Source: a virus. From it: DNA of 41,787 nt. The notes beneath the pieces were generated by a model that searched no databases, had not been told where the DNA came from, and worked only from the letters and a program-made list of their open reading frames with translations. The position numbers were made by a program, and so were the translations under genes. Positions 36,297 to 41,787 of the stretch are shown here, in pieces (position 1 is the first letter of the stretch; the number at the start of each line of letters is the position of its first letter). The DNA is taken from IMG/VR virus record IMGVR_UViG_3300048088_000060, positions 1 through 41,787 of that record. The stretch is one strand, 5' to 3'.

Positions 36297-37987
36297 GCGT
36301 TGATTCCGACATCGGTTCGGGGAGTGATCGCAGCCCGAGCTACAACATCGGAGGGGCACCGCCCTACGGCTGGACGGGTACCCCGGGCTACAACCCCTTC
36401 CAGGCTCCCAGTGAGAAGGAGACGTTCGGGGAGGTGGCGCTCTACGAGCGCATGGACTGGACAGGTGGTGTCACTGCCGACGCAGCCCAGAAGGAGTTGC
36501 AGAACCCGCCCTTCATCGGCGTGGGGAGCACCAGCGCCCGGGTTCCGGGGCACATGGCCAACAGCAGCAACCCGGCCATCCCGCACCGCATCCTGCGGGG
36601 CTACATGCGCCGCTTCGACACCAACCCGGCGAGTACTGACAACGCCTCGGACCCGTCGAAGAGCTACAAGGCCCGGCTCTTCTTCATGTGGAACCCCCAG
36701 TTCATCGAGCGCACGTACGCAGCGCTGGAGGACATCCAGCAGTTCCTCAACCTCACCAACCAGGCCAACGGGCCGGTGAACAATGAGGACACGCAGCCGT
36801 ACTTGAAGACGGAGGTGGGCTTCTCTCTGGTCTTCGACCGGCAGGAGGAGGTGAACCGCTTCCCGAACCACCCTGGCTGTCTGGTGGACCTGGCGGTGTT
36901 CGACCTGCTGTCGAGAGGTGGCTCCCCAGCCGGACAGATGACCAAGGAGGCGTTGAAGGCGCTGGACGACGCTGGTGGGACGGTGGCGGGAGGCCCGTCC
37001 AGCAAGAGCCTGATCTTCAACCCCGGCATCAAGATCGCCGTCATCTTCTCGCCCTACATCGTCTACTTCGGCAACATCATCGACGTGCGGGCCACCTTCG
37101 AGAAGTTCTCGCACCGCATGACGCCTACTCGTATGACGCTGGACTTGAAGATGCGGCTCTACGCCTTCGGCAGCCTGAACCAGTTGAAGGCCTCGGACCA
37201 GGCAGCGGTGTCCTCTTCAGCTTCAGCAGCGGCATACCAGGCGGGGCCTCTGGGAGCAGTGGACCCCACGACGGTGACGGCCAAGAGCCAGGACGAGAAG
37301 GACCGGCTCAACATCCAGGGGGCCAGGGACGCCATGTCCTGGGGTGAGCACTGGATCGGCAAGGTCAACTACGAGGCCGGGGCGACCCGGTGTGCGAACG
37401 CTGGAGCGGACAGCTACGACAAGCCGGACTCCAACATCCCGCTGGCCTTCGACTGCTCCAGCTTCGTGGCCCGGTGTTTCTGCGTGATCGGGTGGGGTCC
37501 CACACTGGGCATCGACCCTTGTTCTGACACCAACGGGTTCGAGACAGCGATCAAGAACAACCCCAGCGCCTGGTACGTGTACTGGTTCAGCAACGAGATG
37601 ATGCGTGCTCAGAACAACGGAAGCTCCACCAGCGCTGTGTTCACCGTGCTGACCAGTCAGATCCGGCCCGGGGACTGCATCCTGCGCTCCGGTACCGGCC
37701 CCAACGGACACATCGCTTTCATCCATGCGGTCATCGAGGCAGGTAAGACCTACGAGATCTTGCATACCAACACCTCGAAGCCGCCCAACAACAAGGTCCA
37801 CCTGGACACCTACACCCTGGACCACATCGTCAACGGCGACGGCAACAGCATGAAGCCGTACACGCACCTCATCCGGGCGCAGCCCATCCCGCTGGTGAAG
37901 CCAGCCGAGCAGAAGGCTGCCCCGAGCAACCCGGCGCCGCAGATGGTGATGGCCCGGTCCACGATCTCTCTGGCTGGGCGGTTCTGA
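36293..37987 (+). CDS. Baseplate/tail protein with NlpC/P60-like lysin domain (564 aa)
   Basis: Residues 40-300 resemble phage hub or XkdP-type structural domains (L-F-F-M-W-N-P near 129, I-V-Y-F-G-N-I-I-D-V near 256). Residues 330-500 form an NlpC/P60-type hydrolase: catalytic C388 in F-D-C-S-S-F-V, H473 in N-G-H-I-A-F, and a later H491/N493. It would cleave peptidoglycan stem peptides or cell-wall amides at the infection site. The start overlaps the tape measure stop as ATGA. Confidence 0.82.
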   Translation: MSVDSDIGSGSDRSPSYNIGGAPPYGWTGTPGYNPFQAPSEKETFGEVALYERMDWTGGVTADAAQKELQNPPFIGVGSTSARVPGHMANSSNPAIPHRILRGYMRRFDTNPASTDNASDPSKSYKARLFFMWNPQFIERTYAALEDIQQFLNLTNQANGPVNNEDTQPYLKTEVGFSLVFDRQEEVNRFPNHPGCLVDLAVFDLLSRGGSPAGQMTKEALKALDDAGGTVAGGPSSKSLIFNPGIKIAVIFSPYIVYFGNIIDVRATFEKFSHRMTPTRMTLDLKMRLYAFGSLNQLKASDQAAVSSSASAAAYQAGPLGAVDPTTVTAKSQDEKDRLNIQGARDAMSWGEHWIGKVNYEAGATRCANAGADSYDKPDSNIPLAFDCSSFVARCFCVIGWGPTLGIDPCSDTNGFETAIKNNPSAWYVYWFSNEMMRAQNNGSSTSAVFTVLTSQIRPGDCILRSGTGPNGHIAFIHAVIEAGKTYEILHTNTSKPPNNKVHLDTYTLDHIVNGDGNSMKPYTHLIRAQPIPLVKPAEQKAAPSNPAPQMVMARSTISLAGRF

Positions 37988-38271
37988 TGATCACCGCTGC
38001 CTCCCGCTACACCCAGGGCGAGGCCTTGTGGGTCACCACCAAGGACCCTGACGTGGGCCGGGGCAACAAGCTCACGGTGTTCCTCAACACCGTCACCTAC
38101 CTCACCAGCCCCTACTCCGTGGCGCTGGTGAAGGAGACGGACGACATGAGCCTGTTCGCTTTCACCGCCTACGCCGACCCTCGGCGGTGGTGGGTGATCG
38201 CTGATGCCAACCCGCAGGTGTTCCACCCTTGGGACGCCCGCCCTGGCCAGTCCGTGCGGGTGCCGTCGTGA
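37987..38271 (+). CDS. LysM/tail-X-like baseplate protein (94 aa)
   Basis: R-Y near residue 8 and F-T-A-Y-A-D-P-R-R-W-W-V-I-A-D-A-N-P near 58, then D-A-R-P-G-Q-S-V-R-V-P at the end, fit a LysM-type repeat as in phage X proteins and T4 gp53-like proteins. It would link the hub to the tape measure end or to peptidoglycan. Start and stop overlap both neighbours. Confidence 0.75.
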   Translation: MITAASRYTQGEALWVTTKDPDVGRGNKLTVFLNTVTYLTSPYSVALVKETDDMSLFAFTAYADPRRWWVIADANPQVFHPWDARPGQSVRVPS

Positions 38272-39485
38272 CTACCTCCCCCTCGCTGGTCCAGCCTGCT
38301 CGCAGCCCGACCACCGTCATCGGGGACATCCGGGTGAACGAGCGTTCCATCCTGGTCACTCCCACGCACGGCACGCTCACCCGCAAGGAGGATGAGCACG
38401 ACACCGCCAGCATCTTCGTGGTCACCGGCACTCGTGCCACGGACTTCGATCAGCTACCGAACCAGCGCATCGAGTTCGCCTACGGCACTCCCGGCAACAA
38501 GAGCACCTTCCAGGGTTATGTCAACAGCGTGATGCCGCAGAAGCGGTTGGTGGGTAACCAGACTGTCACCGTGCAGGAGATCTTCTGCTACGGGGCCTCG
38601 ATGGTGTTGAAGGGCAACGTCCCCCGCTTCTTCACGTCATTGACATTGACGCAGATGATGCAGCGCATCGTGAGCGAGGCCAACCTGGGCTTCTCCGACG
38701 AGTTCCGCAACGACACGATGGTGTGGCGCTCTCTGGCCCAGACCTCGGAGTCGGACTGGGAGATGTTGCTGGCCATGGCGAACCGCCTGGCTGCTCGCAT
38801 CCTCTACGACCAGGGTGTCGTGCGCCTCATCGACTACCGGGACATCGCCTACCGCATGCTCCCGGTGCGCAAGCTCCTGAGCGGGAGCATGGACCCGGAC
38901 TTCTCGGCCTCCGAGACGGGCAACTTCGGGTCGGGCGCCGTGGTCGAGTACGTGCCCATCAGCGTCGGTGTCCAGGACCCGGCCTACCGCACGCCCACCA
39001 CCGCCTACCTGGCCGGGAAGTCGGCCGTGGTGCTGACCCCGCCGCTGGCCAGGCTCACGGCTCAGCCCTCGGTCATGAAGAACACCTGGGGGTCGGCACT
39101 GGTGGGCCGCTTCGCCACCGACATGCCTGCGTCATCACAACAAGAGGCCGAGATCATCCAGCAGGGCTTCTACAACCCACCGTGGCCCCAGCAGGCCGAG
39201 GTTCGCATCGAGGGGGACGCCACCGCCTCTCCTGGCACCGTGGTGCAGATCTCCTCGAAGCGGGGGCAAACCATGTCCCCGACCTACGACGGTCTGTGGT
39301 ACGTCAGTGGGGTGCAGCACGACATCGGCCTCAACAAGCGCTTCTACACCGTGCTGACCGTGGGTCGGCAGGCTGAGCGGGGCATGAACTGGTATCAGTA
39401 CCGGCCGTTCTGGCTGAGTGACAAGCGTGGCCCGCCCACTCTGCGCTCGTCGGGCGCTGGACAGTGGATCTCGAACTGGAGGTGA
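38268..39485 (+). CDS. Baseplate hub protein, gpD/gp27-like (405 aa)
   Basis: The protein has a beta-barrel-type N-terminus, then a helix-strand block with M-M-Q-R-I-V-S-E-A-N-L-G-F and S-E-S-D-W-E-M-L-L-A-M-A-N-R-L (about 125-185), the typical P2-gpD/T4-gp27/VgrG N-terminal pattern. It ends with G-L-W-Y-V-S-G-V-Q-H. It should form the trimeric hub under the tube. The GTG start overlaps the upstream TGA. Confidence 0.82.
   Translation: MTTSPSLVQPARSPTTVIGDIRVNERSILVTPTHGTLTRKEDEHDTASIFVVTGTRATDFDQLPNQRIEFAYGTPGNKSTFQGYVNSVMPQKRLVGNQTVTVQEIFCYGASMVLKGNVPRFFTSLTLTQMMQRIVSEANLGFSDEFRNDTMVWRSLAQTSESDWEMLLAMANRLAARILYDQGVVRLIDYRDIAYRMLPVRKLLSGSMDPDFSASETGNFGSGAVVEYVPISVGVQDPAYRTPTTAYLAGKSAVVLTPPLARLTAQPSVMKNTWGSALVGRFATDMPASSQQEAEIIQQGFYNPPWPQQAEVRIEGDATASPGTVVQISSKRGQTMSPTYDGLWYVSGVQHDIGLNKRFYTVLTVGRQAERGMNWYQYRPFWLSDKRGPPTLRSSGAGQWISNWR
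38638..38650 (-). repeat. TCARTG tandem site A10
   Basis: Minus strand GTCAATGTCAATG in the hub gene; read on the coding strand as S-L-T-L-T using the rare TCA and ACA/TTG-type codons. Confidence 0.6.
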
Positions 39486-39486
39486 C

Positions 39487-39879
39487 ATGCAGGCGCTCAG
39501 ATTCCCCTTCCAGATCGACATCTACGGGCACGTCTCTGTTGTAACAACGTACCCGGAGGTCATCCGTGGGCAGTTGATCGACGTGCTGATGACCAACGAG
39601 AACGAGCGGGTCATGCACCCCACCTACGGCGCCAACATGGAAGCGGCCCTCTTCGATCCCACTGACGTGTTGGTGCAGGCTGATGCAGCCCAGCAAGTGT
39701 CTGAGCGGATCACCACCTTCGCTCCCCGGGTGAACCTGCGGGACGTCAGGTTCTCTGCGGACCCTCTCCAGCCAGGCAGGCTCTTCGTGGACGTCAGTTA
39801 CTCGGCCGGGGCCTTCGATGAGGCTCGCTCTCTGCGCATCCCGGTCGCCAACTTCCTGAGCGAGGAGTCCTCGGTATGA
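39487..39879 (+). CDS. Baseplate wedge protein, gp25/GPW-like (130 aa)
   Basis: E-R-V-M-H-P-T-Y-G-A-N-M-E-A-A-L-F-D-P near residue 41, followed by an I-x-x-F-A-P-R-V-x-L-R-D-V strand, is the gp25/GPW family signature. It initiates sheath assembly on the baseplate. GGAGGTGAC precedes the ATG at 39487. Confidence 0.9.
   Translation: MQALRFPFQIDIYGHVSVVTTYPEVIRGQLIDVLMTNENERVMHPTYGANMEAALFDPTDVLVQADAAQQVSERITTFAPRVNLRDVRFSADPLQPGRLFVDVSYSAGAFDEARSLRIPVANFLSEESSV
39538..39548. repeat. Perfect GTTGTNACAAC palindrome
   Basis: GTTGTAACAAC in the gp25-like gene, encoding V-V-T-T with GTA and ACA codons that are otherwise uncommon here. Confidence 0.55.
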
Positions 39880-41369
39880 CCGCACCCATCGAGATGGACT
39901 ACACGAACAGGGACTACGACTCTCTCGTCTCCTTCCTGGTGAGCGCCGCCCGGGGGTTCATGCCCGAGTGGGTCACCGTGGGCGAGACAACCGACTTCGG
40001 AACTTTGTTGTTAGAACTGTTTGCTTACGTCGGAGACGTGACCAACTACTACATCGACCGGGTCGCTGCCGAGCCGTTCCTGGCCACTGCCCAGCGTCGT
40101 CAGAGCGTCCTCGGCATAGCCGACATGCTGGGGTACACCCCCATCGCCCAGCAGGCTGCCTCGGGCATCGTCACCTTCACCCTGGACGACACCGCCTACC
40201 TGAACAGCACCACCACCATCCCGTCAGGGACCGTGGTGCAGACGGGCCAGAGCGAGGGCCAGGGGGCCGTCTTCTTCGAGACGACCACCAACGCCTACCT
40301 GGGCCAGTCGGTGCGCACCGCTGACATCGGTGTGAACGAGGGCCGCACCATCGCCACCGAGTACGTGGCGATCTCCAACGGCGCCCCCATGCAGGAGTAC
40401 GTGCTGATGAACGCCGGGGTGATCCACCGCAGCACCCGGCTTTACGTGCAGGAGACGGACACCTCCGTCATCGAGTGGAGCTACGTGGACAACCTGGTGG
40501 TGGCCGACCCCGACGCCTCGGTGTGGACCACCTACCTGGACGACCAGCAGTTCCTGCACATCGTCTTCGGAGACAACGTGGCCGGGCGCATCCCGCCCAA
40601 CGGCGCTCAGGTCACCTGCTCCTACCGCTACGGCGCCGGGGCACGAGGCAACGTGGCCGGGGGCACCATCACCCAGATCACACCACCGATCGCTGGCGTG
40701 AGCGTGGTCAACGCCGCCGACAGCCCCTGCAACGGCGGCGCTGACAACGAGTCGATCGACCAGATGCGCTACTCGATCCCCCGAGCGGCCAAGCTCCGGG
40801 ACCGGGCCATCACCCTCCAGGACTTCGCAGACCTGGCCCACCAGGTACCCGGTGTGGCAAAGGCCACAGCAACGGGCCAGTTCTACACGAACATCAAGGT
40901 GTACATCGCCCCGGTGGGCGGGGGCTACCCCTCGGTTGACCTGCGGGCAGCGGTGGACACCTACCTCACCGAGCGGGCCTTGGTGGGCACCGCTGTCGAT
41001 GTCCACCCGCTGAGCACTTCCGAGCAGTTGTATCAACAGATCCACCTGGCGCTCGACGTCCACGTCCGCAAGGAGTTCGGCCAGTTGACCGTGGCCAATG
41101 GCGTGCGGGACGCCATGACCGCCCTCTTCGCCTTCGACTCCTCGGACTTCGGCAAGTTCTACTCCCAGGGCGACGTGTACCACGCTGCGCTGGCCGTCAC
41201 CGGGGTGGACTACATCGTCTTGAAGGCCATGCAGTTCTACGCCGCCGACAACAGCACCCTTGTGGCTCCCGCCATCGGTGACCTCACGGCCAGCCCGATC
41301 CTCATCCCGCTGCTCGACACCACCGACACGATCAAGTTCGTGCTCACCCCCATCGGGGGCCTGACGTGA
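39876..41369 (+). CDS. Baseplate wedge protein, J/gp6-like (497 aa)
   Basis: The N-terminus (M-D-Y-T-N-R-D-Y-D-S-L then T-D-F-G-T-L-L-L-E-L-F-A-Y-V-G-D near 40-55) is characteristic of baseplate J-like proteins. A beta-rich middle, F-G-D-N-V-A-G-R-I-P-P-N-G near 232 and R-A-I-T-L-Q-D-F near 310 complete the family pattern. It forms the wedge arms of the baseplate. The start overlaps the upstream stop as ATGA. Confidence 0.92.
   Translation: MTAPIEMDYTNRDYDSLVSFLVSAARGFMPEWVTVGETTDFGTLLLELFAYVGDVTNYYIDRVAAEPFLATAQRRQSVLGIADMLGYTPIAQQAASGIVTFTLDDTAYLNSTTTIPSGTVVQTGQSEGQGAVFFETTTNAYLGQSVRTADIGVNEGRTIATEYVAISNGAPMQEYVLMNAGVIHRSTRLYVQETDTSVIEWSYVDNLVVADPDASVWTTYLDDQQFLHIVFGDNVAGRIPPNGAQVTCSYRYGAGARGNVAGGTITQITPPIAGVSVVNAADSPCNGGADNESIDQMRYSIPRAAKLRDRAITLQDFADLAHQVPGVAKATATGQFYTNIKVYIAPVGGGYPSVDLRAAVDTYLTERALVGTAVDVHPLSTSEQLYQQIHLALDVHVRKEFGQLTVANGVRDAMTALFAFDSSDFGKFYSQGDVYHAALAVTGVDYIVLKAMQFYAADNSTLVAPAIGDLTASPILIPLLDTTDTIKFVLTPIGGLT
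40007..40017 (+). repeat. GTTGTNACAAC-like site with rare TTA codon
   Basis: GTTGTTAGAAC in the J-like gene, read TTG-TTG-TTA-GAA; identical to the terL copy at 14406-14416. Confidence 0.5.
41027..41037. repeat. GTTGTNACAAC-like site (1 mismatch)
   Basis: GTTGTATCAAC in the J-like gene, encoding L-Y-Q-Q. Confidence 0.4.
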
Positions 41370-41787
41370 CGGACTTCCGCCCCTTCACCATCCGGCGCAC
41401 CATCGGCGGCGACGTCGTCCGCTCGACCGCTGGATGGCACGGAGCGCTGCGGTACGGCCCCGTCCAGGTCCCGTTCGACATCGTGGACGGGACCACTCTC
41501 GACGGCATGCCCATCGGGTATGACACTGGCCTCGTCACGGTGCGGATTCCCCCCACCGTGCCGTGGGTTGAGGCGGTACTGGTGCGGGGTGCCTTCGGGC
41601 CTCCCACCACACCGCTGGACGGGGTGCCGGTCTGGTACGAGGAGGGCCACGATCCTCACGACCCGGACCAGTTCAGCCAGATGGTCATGGACACGCCGCT
41701 CACCGGGGGCTACTGGTATTACTACACGCTCTTCCTGTACTTCGGCTCGCCCCCCACCTGGCTGGCTGCGGCCACCGTGGCGCTGCT
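41366..41787 (+). CDS. Baseplate/tail protein, partial at right window edge
   Basis: A GTG start overlaps the upstream TGA, and 140 codons are open to the window end. The visible part is beta-rich (D-T-G-L-V-T-V-R-I-P-P near 52) and ends in an aromatic G-G-Y-W-Y-Y-Y-T-L-F-L-Y-F block. In this order a gpI-like or fibre-attachment protein would be expected after the J-like gene, but the visible sequence does not prove it. Confidence 0.65.
   Translation, partial: MTDFRPFTIRRTIGGDVVRSTAGWHGALRYGPVQVPFDIVDGTTLDGMPIGYDTGLVTVRIPPTVPWVEAVLVRGAFGPPTTPLDGVPVWYEEGHDPHDPDQFSQMVMDTPLTGGYWYYYTLFLYFGSPPTWLAAATVAL

Noticed and set aside
34503-37114. Long minus-strand frames under the tape measure and tail lysin genes
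   Set aside because: Same reason: they are complementary to genes with clear catalytic motifs.
1-41787. CRISPR array, insertion sequence or transposase
   Set aside because: No regularly spaced repeats, no transposase motifs and no terminal inverted repeats with target duplications were seen. The dispersed words are too short and irregular.
1-41787. Integrase or immunity repressor (temperate lifestyle)
   Set aside because: No tyrosine or serine recombinase motif was found. The RHH protein is too generic to call an immunity repressor. Lifestyle cannot be decided from this window.

Overview
The window reads as the late/structural region of a large, GC-rich (about 60-65% by eye) contractile-tailed bacteriophage (myovirus) of an actinobacterium. 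The host inference rests on a WhiB-family Fe-S regulator (a family known from actinobacteria and their phages), high-GC codon use, several small Cys-pair proteins typical of actinophages, and tRNA-Pro(GGG) and tRNA-Ala(GGC) genes. Gene content (sheath, tube, gp25, J, large TerL, tRNAs) recalls Bxz1-type myoviruses, but that is a family-level inference made without any search.

Layout. (1) 1-7741: leftward operon(s) of about 23 small, tightly overlapping genes. Most are unknown. Recognisable are a ParB-fold-like protein, an RHH regulator, a C2H2/AT-hook-like protein, a lipoprotein, a nucleoside-deoxyribosyltransferase-like protein and Cys-pair proteins. (2) 7742-7836: divergent control region with a good rightward sigma70-type promoter. 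(3) 7837-13139: rightward accessory genes (paralogue of a left-arm gene, secreted lysozyme, KTSC protein, WhiB, basic Lys/Ala/Pro-tailed protein), a terminator, then tRNA-Pro and tRNA-Ala. One leftward gene (13189-13443) faces the terminase. (4) 13483-21276: terminase large subunit, three unknowns, portal, scaffold-like protein and N4-gp56-like capsid protein, closed by a strong UUCG hairpin. (5) 21343-30506: head-tail connector and neck genes interleaved with fibre/receptor-binding genes. (6) 30516-41787: sheath, tube, tail-assembly chaperone pair, tape measure carrying two peptidoglycan-hydrolase domains, an NlpC/P60 tail lysin, LysM-like protein, hub, gp25-like wedge, J-like wedge and the start of a further baseplate/tail gene cut by the window edge.

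The genes form a standard virion programme: TerL packages through the portal into a scaffolded capsid, connectors join it to a contractile tail, and baseplate-borne hydrolases open the thick cell wall. The least expected content is at DNA level: two dispersed word families, one of tandem TCARTG hexamers (GTCARTGTCARTG, about 10 sites) and one near-palindrome (GTTGTNACAAC, more than 20 sites). The second forces otherwise rare codons inside structural genes. Both look like uncharacterised protein-binding sites. Other oddities are a start codon two bases after a tRNA, several starts lacking a ribosome-binding site but with a -10-like box 6-7 nt upstream, an orphan tRNA T-arm/acceptor, and a possible +1/-2 frameshift in the tail chaperone pair.
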